A DNA stretch of 64,000 nt from NCBI GenBank assembly GCA_003184365.1, contig NKYR01000047.1, positions 62,001 through 126,000 on the forward strand, written 5' to 3'. Each line of letters begins with the position of its first letter. Position 1 is the first letter of the stretch. This document shows, piece after piece, positions 1-10,252 of the stretch. A model generated the notes under the pieces. It was given only the letters and a program-made list of their open reading frames with translations, ran no database searches and was not told the origin of the DNA. Source of the DNA: Evernia prunastri (taxonomy: Eukaryota; Ascomycota; Lecanoromycetes; Lecanorales; Parmeliaceae). The translations under genes were made by a program, and so were the position numbers.

Positions 1-531
1 CTGAAGTTCGCAAATATGCCTGTCAGTCTCACGGAACACCTTAAGCGAGTAGGGTGCCTACATAGGAACCGAAGCCCGACCAGAATCAGAGACTGAAGGG
101 TGATGTCTCAGAACGAGTTCCCGGTCACGGGACTCTTCTCTGTCGACTGACGGCATCTTTGGGAATAGTCGCTGGTAGCGAGGAATGCTGGAAGACCGCG
201 GAATGTAGCTAAAAGGGGAGCATCACCAATATCGCGTTTATACTGTCAATGATGCTAAGATGCGCCCAGCGTCGCACAGACTTATCGACACTGGAAGCAC
301 CGGTCCTAGATTGAAGTCCGATTGCCCACTATCTTTGCGAAAGCAGGCTCGAGAGGATTGATCAACATACCAAAAAGTAAACAATGGCTTGCCGCGACTT
401 GGCAGGCGCGAATCAGCTAAACGAGCCAGTCATGTGACCAAATGGCGGGTAAGGCTGAGATGAAGCCCACACAGAATTTCCGCAACCACTTGAAAATCAT
501 CGTGAAATAACAACGACTGTCGACAGCGACG
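1..531. other. Region upstream of RPL27, no gene seen
   Basis: I see no conserved protein in either strand here. The short open stretches lack conserved motifs. The part next to position 532 presumably carries the ribosomal protein promoter, but I could not identify a specific element. Confidence 0.5.
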
Positions 532-1123
532 ATGAAGTGTGAGTCTTGATCTGAGGCCTTTCTGACAGGAATTCCCAGCTGACTGCAACCCATCCAGTCC
601 TCAAAGTCGGCCGTGTCGCCATCATCACGCGGGGGAGGTACGCAGGAAAGAAGGTAGCCGATGCCGCCAGCAGAGATCCTGCTGCGTTGCAAGCGGAAAG
701 CGGTCTGACAATCCATTGCTACCAGGTCGTCATAATCCAACCCCTAGATACCGGATCCAAGACGCATCCTTTCCCTCACGCCCTTGTCGCGGGCATCGAA
801 CGCTACCCCTCGCAAATCACCCGCCGCATGTCGAAAGCTCGTCAAGCGAAGCGCAGCAAGGTCAAGCCCTTCATCAAGACCATCAACTACAACCACTTGA
901 TGCCTACACGTTACACGCTGGAGCTGGAGGGGTTGAAGGGCGTAGTGACGAATGATACATTCAAGGAAGTCAGCCAGAGGGAAGACGCGAAAAAGACGGT
1001 GAAGAAGGCGTTGGAGGAGAGATACACAAGCGGGAAGAATAGGTGGTTCTTTACTCCTTTGAGTGAGTCAAATGATGTGGTGCGCCTCTTGAGATTCATA
1101 CTGACGGTCTTGCAGGATTTTGA
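532..1123 (+). CDS. RPL27: 60S ribosomal protein L27 (eL27)
   Basis: Structural protein of the large cytosolic ribosomal subunit. Four coding exons splice in phase: 532-538, 598-653, 726-1062 and 1116-1123, giving 135 aa, close to the usual eL27 length of about 136. The N-terminus reads MKFLKVGRVAVITRGRYAGK, a KOW-type start, followed by the family signatures IIQPLDTGSKTHPFPHALVA, RRMSKARQAKRSKVKPF and NYNHLMPTRYTLE; the C-terminus is WFFTPLRF. The first exon is only 7 nt (ATGAAGT) and the last only 8 nt including the stop, so simple open-reading-frame calling would miss both ends. Introns are 59, 72 and 53 bp with GT-AG ends. The gene appears intact. Identity is certain by motif; the exact splice sites are inferred from phase and from the family's ends. 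Confidence 0.95.
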
Positions 1124-1693
1124 GCGAACATGCAAAATGAGGTAGTTGCAGCTCGGAGGTGTGTGCTAGGGATTCAGCAAAGCCCTGTATAAGCACGGTT
1201 CTCTGAGACACGATCTTGCTCCATGCTCTGCCTATCCAGATTGAATCCAATGACAATGATGCGGAAACATGTCTCTCTTTGATTTGCCGAAACCCAGGAA
1301 AGCTGGCGCGCCATTTGTATGCTAACGTATGGTCTTCCCGGGCGTCAATCTAAAAGGGCGACTTTTCCGCACCCCATCCTGCTCTGCCAGCCAACCGATA
1401 GGTGTTCCGCATGCGGAATTAAACCAATATGACGAGGTCAGGTTTGGAGAGAAATATTCGCAATTGCACCGCACCTGTAGCACCCTCTTGCTCTCATGTG
1501 ACTAGAGATTATCATTTTACTAGGGATGATCATTAATTTCTTCTGCAAAGGACCAGGTTCTGAGGCAAAGCCTTAGCCAATCGGTTTGGTCCTTTGTTTT
1601 TGTGTAACCCGAAGTGACTATTTGCAGAGCGTATTTCTCTTCTCCAACCATCCTTGATCAACGAACTTGCCACTTATACTGAACTATCTAGAG

Positions 1694-2411
1694 ATGCTGG
1701 CAAGTTTTCTGTATCACTCTTCCCTCGTCTTTCCACACACATCTGGGCAACTCGCGCACTGGCACCTTCTCCTGTGTTACGACAACACCGGGTTGCTCGA
1801 TTCATGGCACGTGATTCTCCCTATACTGCCAATTTGCATCTACTACTTGCCTGGCCACATATCAGATCACCAATTTCGCGATGACCATGGTGGCGAGAAG
1901 CCTCTGAACGACGGACCTGGACCTTTCCGCGTCATCCAAGACTACTTAACAGTGAGTTGTGTTGTTCGAGCTGTTCCTTTCCGATTTATGTCACACCTTG
2001 AGCTGTAAGACATGCTTGTAGGGGTCACATACTCCAAGGCATGTCATAAAACTTCAAGTTGGTCCCGGAAAAGATATGCTAACGCCAACAATCATAAAGT
2101 ACTGGTCCTTTGTGTACCACATATTTGATATGGTAGCTGCCCTGGAGATCGTGCTGAGAACGTCTGGAGTCTGCGGCAAGGTTCTGGCTGTCATAGACTT
2201 GTTCATGGAACGCGCCCTGATCAACCTGGGACAGCTAATTTTCTATCACTCTGTGAGTGTGTTCGTCGGCGCAGCGCTCGGAGGGTTTCCTTACGTGAAG
2301 GATATCTTCCTCACAGGATTGGTCATCGTACAACTCGCTCTCGACGATTTTCGGATCGAACTTGATGGAGGTGACGAAGTGCCTGCAGACGGACCATTTC
2401 ACGAGGAATAA
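1694..2411 (+). CDS. Hypothetical protein, two exons (tentative)
   Basis: No family recognised. Two open stretches on the plus strand join in frame across a 70-bp intron with a GTGAGT donor and TAG acceptor: exons 1694-1951 and 2022-2411, giving 215 aa. The first exon contains a hydrophobic stretch (HVILPILPICIYYLPGH). The second has alternating hydrophobic segments (for example VGAALGGFPYVKDIFLTGLV) and an acidic C-terminus ending in PFHEE. The in-phase join and the ATG at 1694 favour a real gene, but no conserved motif supports it, and the hydrophobic pattern could also come from chance coding of non-coding DNA. It lies between RPL27 and the hypothetical gene at 3113. Confidence 0.3.
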
Positions 2412-3112
2412 GTGCTTGACGACGTTAGGACTCTGGAAAGGAATGGAGTTTAGAGTGACGATGTTGTTTCCTTCACACTAAATCAGTGTAAAGATAATGA
2501 AGATGACGAAGTACTTCTAATGAAGTCACTGCGATGTCAATACCTTAAAGAAATGCAATACAATACAATGCAATGCAAAATGACTGGTGTCCCCACATCT
2601 CGGATAGAGTAAATTTAGCGTGCATGTAATCGGCCCTCAAAGTGCCAACAAGGAATCTGCACGCGCTAAACCCCACATTTTTACCAGCCATTGAAACTCT
2701 TGATTGGCTTCCGCAAACCTGGTGAGATCCAGGCTTCCCAGGTACCCAGGCCCTGTTTGCTTGGACTCTCTACAGTACTGAGTATTTCATGAATGGGGGC
2801 CTTTTCCCTTCAACCTACGCGTCTTCATCTTCACTCCTACATCTATCTCACTTGAACTTCAAAGAGCAATTGCCATAAGTCCAACACCGTCTTTTTCCAC
2901 TCTCACATCTATCTTCGATAGTCATCATTCCTCCAATCACTTGCCTTGCAACAGCTCTTCTTGTCAATCCTCGTACCTTCTAATCCCATCTCATTGACAA
3001 GGTCGCTTCATCACTCGCGTCTTCCGAATCCTCCTTGTCACTTCCTTACCATTCAACGACACCCTCACTCGCGCCCTCAATTGCTCGACACATTGGCTCT
3101 TTGCGGTTCAAA
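2412..3112. other. Intergenic region, pyrimidine-rich leader
   Basis: No gene seen. The last 250 bases before 3113 are rich in TC and CACT motifs typical of filamentous-fungal promoters and 5' leaders. A short simple-sequence run of ATACAATGCAATGC type lies near 2553-2580. Confidence 0.4.
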
Positions 3113-4081
3113 ATGCTTCCACGCGACTTCAACGACTTCGCAGATTCATCAACCATACTCTTACCACCGCAGCATCACCCGTTTCATTCAGCCTCTCAAT
3201 CCGCCCATTCAAAAGTCCTCCCCAATGGTTTCCCCTATCAATCATTCGTACCCATAAAGTCGGCAGATCAAGCACCCGGACCCAGCCCAGTCTCCGCTAC
3301 TGCACCGATCACTATCACTCCTCCCGCCAATAAGTCCAGGAAGCGCTCACGCGAAGAAATCTCTTCTGAAGAGGACTCAATGGGAGAGACTCTGCCTCCA
3401 TCGAGGACACCTGGGATAAGTCCAACAGCCATTTATGGGGAACAAATCCCCCCCGTCAATCCCCTCACTGGTACCGCTACAACTGCAGAAACCCAGACCG
3501 GAACATGGTTTGAAGATCAGCTAGAAAAGAAGCTGCAATCGGATGTGCAGGACAAAACTTTACAAATGAAGGACTCTGAAGGCGAACCGCCCAAACGAAA
3601 AGTCCAGCGCCGGGATACTTCCTCCAATGCCGATGCTGCCATGACTGCGTACCCAACTGAGTCGCCAAAAGCCACGGTAGCGGATCCCACTATCGATCAG
3701 TACACCCATCTGCTCGGGGTGGGATGGACCCATGTAGGCGAAGATCCTGGTCTTGTTGCAATGGCACGAGGATTCAGCCGGTACATTGGTAAACACTACC
3801 CTCTTACGGACTCGGAGATACTCTTGAAGAGCAAGAGTTTGGACGCTTTTTTGGTCAGGTCAAGTCAAGGATACTTCTTATTTACTGAAGATTTGACGCA
3901 GGGGAGCCTAGTAGCCAGAACATGGGAGGATACACTGGCGAATCTGCAATCTTCACCAGTACGATTTTCGTGGGCACAACCCCTTTTTGCATCAAGAATT
4001 CCGGGAAAAGGCCACGAGACTGACAACCCTACGGAATCTCCGACCATGGCAGAAGACGCGGGAGCCATGGAGATGGATTGA
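3113..4081 (+). CDS. Hypothetical nuclear-type protein with disordered N-terminus
   Basis: Single exon of 322 aa starting at the ATG at 3113 (MLPRDFNDFAD). I do not recognise a named family. The N-terminal two thirds is low complexity, rich in Pro, Ser and Thr, and carries a basic stretch KSRKRSREE with the adjacent acidic SSEEDS, plus a second basic patch PPKRKVQRR; both look like nuclear localisation signals. The C-terminal third, roughly residues 205-295, looks folded: it has regular hydrophobic spacing with motifs VGWTHVGEDPGLVAMARGF and SQGYFLFTEDLTQG. The C-terminus is acidic (EDAGAMEMD). A DNA- or chromatin-associated role would be a guess. The start was chosen because it is the first in-frame ATG; upstream in-frame codons are not ATG. 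Confidence 0.6.
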   Translation: MLPRDFNDFADSSTILLPPQHHPFHSASQSAHSKVLPNGFPYQSFVPIKSADQAPGPSPVSATAPITITPPANKSRKRSREEISSEEDSMGETLPPSRTPGISPTAIYGEQIPPVNPLTGTATTAETQTGTWFEDQLEKKLQSDVQDKTLQMKDSEGEPPKRKVQRRDTSSNADAAMTAYPTESPKATVADPTIDQYTHLLGVGWTHVGEDPGLVAMARGFSRYIGKHYPLTDSEILLKSKSLDAFLVRSSQGYFLFTEDLTQGSLVARTWEDTLANLQSSPVRFSWAQPLFASRIPGKGHETDNPTESPTMAEDAGAMEMD

Positions 4082-4532
4082 CCGTTTGCCTGCAGACTTG
4101 AAGGAGTGTGCTTATGCATTGACGTCTGAATGGCTTGTCACGTCAGCAGAGCATCGGTTTGTGAGTGAAAAGAAGCTTAAGATCTGATACTTGGTTCGCT
4201 TATTAAGCAATGAATTATGATGGAAAAGGAGGGCTGCTATTTGGTTAGCTTGTTGAACTGTCATAGCACCGGTGTTTGCATGTGAAATGGCGCATTCATA
4301 GAAAAGTGCTTCGTACATGAAAACTACAGCATCTGCAACTCACTGCGCTGACGCTGATGTTACGTGAAAGACTTCGTAGTACAACAAGATGCTGTACAAT
4401 GCACGTTTAATTAGAAAGACAAGGTTGCTTCCATGATGACGGAATTCAATCGCGGACCGTCCGCAAATATGTTACACAATTTCCTCCGCCAATCTACATT
4501 CTCCAAAGCCACTACACTCCTACATTTCAAAG
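4082..4532. other. Intergenic region, no gene seen
   Basis: 450 bases between the hypothetical gene and the short-chain dehydrogenase. I see no conserved coding motif. The pyrimidine-rich stretch CAATTTCCTCCGCC just upstream of 4533 is likely promoter or leader. Confidence 0.4.
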
Positions 4533-5428
4533 ATGCCTTTACATCCAGTCTTCAAAGCAGGTAATTCAGCCCTTATCACAGGAGCAGCTTCAGGAGTAGG
4601 TCTCGCTGTCGCTAAGCTCTGCCACAAACATGGAATGCAGCTTGCCCTCGTGGATCGAAACACTGAGGCTCTCTCCGAAGCACGCTCACTCTTCAGCAAT
4701 GGCAGTGATACCCGGACTTATGCTATGGACGTCAGCAAAATCGACGAATGGAGCGACCTACGAGCTAAAGTGGAAATGGATTTCGGACAGGTCAGCTTCC
4801 TCATGCTGAATGCTGGCATTGGGCTCAAGAGCGGATGGGAGGATACGGAATACTTCCACAAGGTAATCCCCGCGACCGCAATCAGAGCTGAGCCTAGTAA
4901 TTTGAACTTGCTGGAATGCAGATAATGGACACCAATCTCTTCGGCGTCATCAACGGCATTTCCACATTCCTTCCTTCCCTCCGGACGCAAAGCCAGCCCA
5001 GCTCCATCGTCATCACCGGCTCGAAACAGGGCATCACGAACCCGCCCGGCAATCCCGCTTACAACGCCTCCAAAGCCGCCATCAAAACCCTGGCTGAACA
5101 TCTCTCGTACGACTTGCGCGCCACGCCCACTTCTGTGCACTTGCTCGTTCCGGGGTGGACGTTCACAGGACTGACTGGAGGGGGGAAGACGAAGGAGAAG
5201 CCGGAGGGGGCATGGGCTCCTGAGCAGGTAGCCGACTATTTACAGCAGAAGATGGCGGAGGGCGTGTTTTACGTGATTTGTCCGGATAATGATGTGACGG
5301 TTGAGAAGGATAAGAAGAGGATGCTGTGGAGTGTTGGGGATATTGTTAATGAGCGGCCGCCGTTAAGTCGGTGGCGAGAGGGATACAAGGATGACGCAGA
5401 GGAATGGATGGCGAAGCAGAAGGTCTGA
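4533..5428 (+). CDS. Short-chain dehydrogenase/reductase (classical SDR)
   Basis: NAD(P)-dependent oxidoreductase of unknown substrate. Two exons, 4533-4862 and 4922-5428, spliced in phase 0 across a 59-bp intron, give 278 aa. Motifs in order: cofactor-binding TGAASGVG near residue 16, the stabilising LNAG near residue 92, and the catalytic block with ITGSKQG followed by YNASK, containing the active-site Tyr and Lys about 40 residues into the second exon. The Ser of ITGS probably completes the triad. The C-terminus has no membrane anchor or peroxisomal signal. The length fits classical SDRs. It ends 85 bp from the stop of the oppositely oriented SDR at 5514, so the two are tail to tail, but the sequences are not close paralogues. 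Confidence 0.88.
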
Positions 5429-5513
5429 GTGGAAGGAGAGATGACGATGGCTGAAAAATTGCTTTCTTGTATATACTAGGTATTAGGCAGACAGCACGAC
5501 AAGAAATCTGTTA

Positions 5514-6638
5514 CTATCCAGCATCCTTCGGACTATTCCGAGCATCGCCAGCAAACGCACCATCAAGTCCGGCCCAACTCTTCGCTACCCTCTGTAACCC
5601 CACAGGCAGCACACCCAGCCAAGCGATCCACCTCGCATACGCCGGCTCACTCACCACGCCCCCTTCGCCCCGGTCAATCATCTCCACGATCTTGACCGCA
5701 ACCTCTCCAGCCCCGACGACCGGGCCGAAGAAATTCCTCGACCAGCCCCGCAGCCTGACGTCGCCGAACATCCGGGTGTCCAGCTGCCCGGGCGCCACCA
5801 GCACCGTCTTCACCCGCGGCGCCACCGACGCCAGTTCCGCCGTCAGGGAAGCGTGATAGGCAAGCAGGGCAGCTTTGGAGGCGGTGTATGCCGAGAGACG
5901 GGCGGCGCCCAAGTGGCCCAGCACCGACGAAACCGTCACGATCGTCCCTCCGCGCGACGGATCCTGCAGCATGGGCCGGAGGAAGAGCTTGCTCAGGTGG
6001 AAATGACTCAACGTGTTGATCCGAAACGTCCTTTCCACCTCTTCCCCACTCTGCTCCATGAAGCCCTTGCGATTGACCACGGCCGCGTTGTTGATCAGCA
6101 CCGTCGGGGTCCCCAGTTCCCTCACAATCCTCCCCCACGTCCTCTCTACTTGCTCCTGATCCCCGACATCACAGTGATAATACCTCACGCCCTCCCCATC
6201 CCCATCTCCCATCCCCCCAACCCGCTCCGGCGAACCCCCCACATCCAAAACCCCAACCCCAACCCCCCTCAACGCGAAGATCTCCGCCAAACACCCCCCC
6301 AGCCCGCCCGCGCCCCCCGTAACCACCACAACTTCGTCCCCCCAATCGATCTCCCTCGCGGCGCCGTAGGCGAGCCTGGCGTTCGCGCCGCGCACGACGA
6401 GCCGGTACAGGCAGACGCCGAGGGCGAATAGGGACATGAGGATGAAGGAGGGGGAGGAGGCGGGCGCGGCGAGGGCGCGGAGGCAGAGGGGGAGGAGGGC
6501 GGCGAGGAAGGGGTGGAAGAGGGTGCGGGAGAGGACGTGGAGGAGGAGGTCGAGGGTTAGGGGGGCGTGGGTTGGGGTTGGGGGTGGGGTTGGGCGAATG
6601 TTGGCGCTGCGGTTGATGGGGGGTGGGGTGGTGGCCAT
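5514..6638 (-). CDS. Membrane-anchored SDR, retinol dehydrogenase/SDR16C-like
   Basis: Single exon of 374 aa with an ATG at 6638. A Pro-rich N-terminus is followed by two hydrophobic segments between residues about 28 and 85 (LLHVLSRTLFHPFLAALLPL and SFILMSLFALGVCLYRLVV), suggesting an ER or lipid-droplet membrane anchor. The Rossmann cofactor site is TGGAGGLGG near residue 105, then LINNAAV, SSVLGHLG and the catalytic YTASKAA. The arrangement of an N-terminal anchor with a C-terminal SDR domain matches the SDR16C/RDH10-like group, whose members reduce or oxidise hydrophobic carbonyls; the substrate here is unknown. The coding strand is very C-rich at the N-terminus, which gives G-rich runs on the plus strand near 6560-6600. 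No breaks seen. Confidence 0.85.
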   Translation of the reverse strand: MATTPPPINRSANIRPTPPPTPTHAPLTLDLLLHVLSRTLFHPFLAALLPLCLRALAAPASSPSFILMSLFALGVCLYRLVVRGANARLAYGAAREIDWGDEVVVVTGGAGGLGGCLAEIFALRGVGVGVLDVGGSPERVGGMGDGDGEGVRYYHCDVGDQEQVERTWGRIVRELGTPTVLINNAAVVNRKGFMEQSGEEVERTFRINTLSHFHLSKLFLRPMLQDPSRGGTIVTVSSVLGHLGAARLSAYTASKAALLAYHASLTAELASVAPRVKTVLVAPGQLDTRMFGDVRLRGWSRNFFGPVVGAGEVAVKIVEMIDRGEGGVVSEPAYARWIAWLGVLPVGLQRVAKSWAGLDGAFAGDARNSPKDAG

Positions 6639-7221
6639 GCGATGGATCGGGAAAAGGGGTGGGCCGTGAGCACTGAGCAGGTCGCAGTTAGAATAGGGAG
6701 TGTTGAAATTCAGGGTCTAGAGGAGCGGCCTTGGCACCGCCCTACTCTAGAGCACTGGCGGTCTTCCACAGAATAATCAACAATCCTCTTCTACCCACAC
6801 GAAGGCATTCCCACCCTATCATTTTCTTTAAGTAATCGCGCTTTGTAGATAACTTTTAATCATCGCTTGTGTTCCTGTCCTTGTACTCACGAATTATTCA
6901 GCGCGTTCGAATCTTCGTAGTGCCCGATCTACTGTTGCTTCCAGCAAAGAAATATTACACTACTGGCTTAGACCCAATCCTCTCCTCAACCTCCTATTCT
7001 TTCGCAAAGGCCCCTGATATTACGAGTCGAAATTCTCACTTCCTGTACCTCCTGGTGCTAAAATCAAACGAGAAATTCAAACATCTATTGCTAAGAGATG
7101 CGCCTAGCTCCAGAGCATGCGATACACGGGTATTTCTGCTAATTCTTCAATAGCGTTACATATATCTGCTGCGGGCGCCACAGCTTCACAGGCTGCTCTG
7201 CTGGTCTGTCAGCATTGACTT
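6639..7221. other. Intergenic region, no gene seen
   Basis: About 580 bases between the start of the SDR and the stop of the citrate synthase, both on the minus strand. It should hold the SDR promoter. No conserved coding signal found on either strand. Confidence 0.4.
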
Positions 7222-8761
7222 TTAAAGCTTTTTGGCCACGACGTAGTGCCGCTGGCAATTGGCGGACAGCTTACGGAGACTCTCGCCCCAGTGCGCCATT
7301 CCACCTGAGGCTCTCGCCATTGGTGCCATTATAGTCATAGCGATTATCATATTCGTGTCGAAGCCCCTGAGCAAAAAGTAGGTTCAGCGAGGACATCGAC
7401 AATCTCCGCGAGCTGGATCGCTTACATGGCTGTGTAAAGAAAGCAGCCCAGCAGGTCCGCCTTTGAGGCCCCGTTCAACAAAGTACGGGTCTTCGCTTGC
7501 GACTTTGTCGATGGCCGTGGCGATGCGAAGGAGCGGGTTCCCGTCAACAGATTCCCGATTTTCTTGGATGAGCTCTTCGATCAAGGACGCACGGGGGTCC
7601 CTGGTCTTATAGACCCGGTGGCCGTAGCCGAACAACCTCATCCTCTTCTTTTTGACTCCTTCGATGAAGAATGGGACGTTTTCGGGCTTTCCTATCTGTC
7701 TGAAAGCATCGTAGGCTAGGTCGATTGCCCCGCCGTGCAGAGGCCCGTAGGCCGAGACGATCCCAGCTATGCTGACAGAGAGGGGGTCTGGAAGTGTCGA
7801 CCCAGCGTGCAACATCGCTGCGGTTGAGTTTGTCATTTCGTGATCGGCGTACAAAATCCATAGCTTGTTCAAACTCTTCTCAACCTTAGGATCTGTAAGT
7901 CCCATCATCAACAGCAAGTTTCCAAGCAGAGATCGACCACTCTCAGGAGGTGTAAAGGCCTTGTCATTCTTGTGACAGTATATCAGTGCAACCGTGGAAG
8001 TCAAGTATGCTAAAGTCCTCATGAGGGCTTGGTCGCCAGCCTCCAGGTTAGCATGAAACATGGGGCTTTGCTGGTGTCGTGTAGCAGAAATGATCTTGTC
8101 CGAGGCGGCAAAGGCGCTCAATCCGGCAAGAATCATAGGGTAGGTATCCCAGTCACGCCTGCATTGAGATTTGTCAGGAATCTTGAATAGTCATCAGTGC
8201 GGATTGATGAACAAACGGGAATGCCGAAACCACGTCCACCACACTTTGCGGCGGAGTTGCTGCTTCGCCCATGACAATCCGAGCAAAATCTTTATCTTTC
8301 TCGGATGGCAATCGCCCCCAGATGACGAGATGCATGACATCTTCATAGTCGTATTCGCGAAACAGATGCTCAATGGGAAAGTCACGATATTTTATAACGC
8401 CCTGCTTACCATCACTTTGGCGAGGAGTCATCAGCAGAGACGATCACGATCAGGGAGATGAACGATGACCGGCAACGACGTACACAAAAGTGATGCTGGA
8501 TACCATGCATGCGGTATGCTGGAAGCCTTTGTCGAGTATGCGAAGTGGGCGAAGGCCGTCAGCGTCAGTATACCCACAAGATTTACTGGTAGGTCCATTT
8601 GCACAGCTGGTATCGGGGGCGACTATCTGAGCCACGTCTGCTGCTCGAACGTAGTCGCCGTGATGAATGGGAATGGCGTATCGCTTCCCAGTACGGGAGT
8701 TTACAACGTGTAGACACTGATCCACTGCTTTTTCCGTTTCCGAGATCAAGATTTCACCCAT
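7222..8761 (-). pseudogene. Citrate synthase family gene with a frameshift at the active site
   Basis: Related to citrate/2-methylcitrate synthases, which condense acyl-CoA with oxaloacetate. Four exons can be joined: 8761-8484, 8414-8217, 8158-7426 and 7366-7222. Visible family motifs are NSRTGKRYAIPI, GFQHTACMVSSITF, EDVMHLVIWGRLPSE, GPLHGGA (active-site His), FGYGHRVYKTRDPRA (second His) and the C-terminal RASGGMAHW. The chain would be about 451 aa, normal for the family. However, in exon 3 the frame must shift by one base near 7456-7465, between VERGLK and ADLLGCFLYTAM; the shifted frame contains the catalytic Asp. Without the shift the protein ends 27 residues later and lacks that Asp and the last exon. 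There is no mitochondrial presequence (MGEILISETEK), and the shifted frame ends in AKKL, only weakly like a peroxisomal signal. Its neighbour upstream is a broken siderophore synthetase. A sequencing error cannot be excluded. Confidence 0.8.
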
Positions 8762-10252
8762 TATGGTAGGAGATAAGGAAAAGGGAACCGATTGTGCACC
8801 TGGTAGACGGTGATGGATGGAGTAGTAGAAAGGCAAGTTGATAGCTTAAGTATCCAACGCTAAAGGGCTAATTGAAATCTTTGACAGACTACCCTTACAC
8901 CGCACGTTAGGATCTCAATCCTCTAATCCTCTGATCCCTAAATTCGCAACATGCTAGAGGTCGGACTTTCCGAGCATTGAGTGGGGGAAAATCTTACTTC
9001 AGTTTTTCCCACCAACGAGAGCGCACTACGGTAGGAACGCTTACCTTTTCATTACTCTCTCAGTCCCACATTCCTACAATTCTTGCATTTTGCTTATAAA
9101 TCCCTTCTTCTCGGATGGATCGGTTTTCTACGTTTGTCAGCTTTCTACAGGTTGAGTATCTGCTTATGGCTGTCTTTCGTAAAAGACTCTCATCGAACCC
9201 TTCTAGCCTGAGAAGCCAGGACGTTCCTCAGAGGGGCATTTCGGGGTCCAGAGAATACGAAGATGAACTTGGCTGGGAAACGCATCCGCCGCACCGCTGC
9301 GTTGTGGCAACGGCTCCTTGCTTGCAGCCTGAAGATGGTAGCGTGACGACAAAGGACCGCCCTTACAGTCTGGACAATGTTCAAAACACCGGAAAGATGG
9401 AAATAGCAGAATGGATCTGCAATGTAACGAGCCATCTTCATGCATCGTCCAAGTCAATTGGTATGCTTGCGTATGCTCCCAACCCCGCCGTCACCGCCAA
9501 CGAACACTCGATCCGGCACCGCTCGGATGGTGTAGAGAGCGTCTAGGCTTGACTTGGGCTGATACGAGTCGCAGTCGATGCTATATTAGCCAGCGGTCGT
9601 TGACCGACAACTATAATCGCGTTGGAAGGCACCTGCGCGAAAGTTAGCACAGTTCCCCGTGAGCACAATAGTTGCCAGACCGCCACGGTGCTCATATGCA
9701 TGCTGTGCCGTTATCTAGATAGCCGCCGAGACGACTACTCAGAAAGTGCTCACCCTCACGGAGTAGAACAAGATCCGCCAGGGCGAGTTGACTAAATTCT
9801 TATCCTACAACATACGTTCTCGCTTTGATTCCTTCAAGACTGCATCACTATTAGACAAAGTTTGGCGACAATATTCAGTGCTTCTGCCAAAGAGCTGCTA
9901 ATTTTCAACCTTACAATATCTATGCAAGAGTTGCTAATTATGGTTCACACATTTCATGCTCATAGCGCTCTAGTAAAACCATCAATGGTAAAAGCCAGTC
10001 GAGCAGAATTCCACAAGTCAGTCCACCCAATTCGTTGTAATTACCCGTCAAGGCAATAAACGCCGTAGGCGGCAAGGTTAAGTTCATGGGTCAAGAAAGA
10101 GAAAGGGCTTTGTAAGCTTCCATTCCAAATAGCATCTCTGTCTTCAGGAATTGGCCATTAGCATGTTGGGAACTTGAACTTTGGAAGCCTTGTCTTATGA
10201 GCAACATCACAAATCAATCGCTATCGTTTCGCCATACCCGGACCACAAACAA
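8762..10252. other. Gap between citrate synthase and NIS synthetase remnants
   Basis: About 1.5 kb without a recognisable gene. One plus-strand open stretch, 9115-9546 (143 aa, ATG start, TATAAA 20 bp upstream), has no conserved motif and no membrane segments, so I do not call it. If the last intron of the NIS remnant is real, its final exon would extend to about 10098 in this region. No transporter remnant was found. Confidence 0.4.

Noticed and set aside
5853..6669. Long plus-strand open stretches rich in Arg, Pro and Gly
   Set aside because: They are antisense to the membrane-anchored SDR and arise from its high GC content.
9115..9546. 143-codon plus-strand open stretch with ATG and nearby TATAAA
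   Set aside because: No conserved motif, no membrane or signal segments, and opposite-strand stretches of similar length overlap it; the TATAAA is too close to the ATG.
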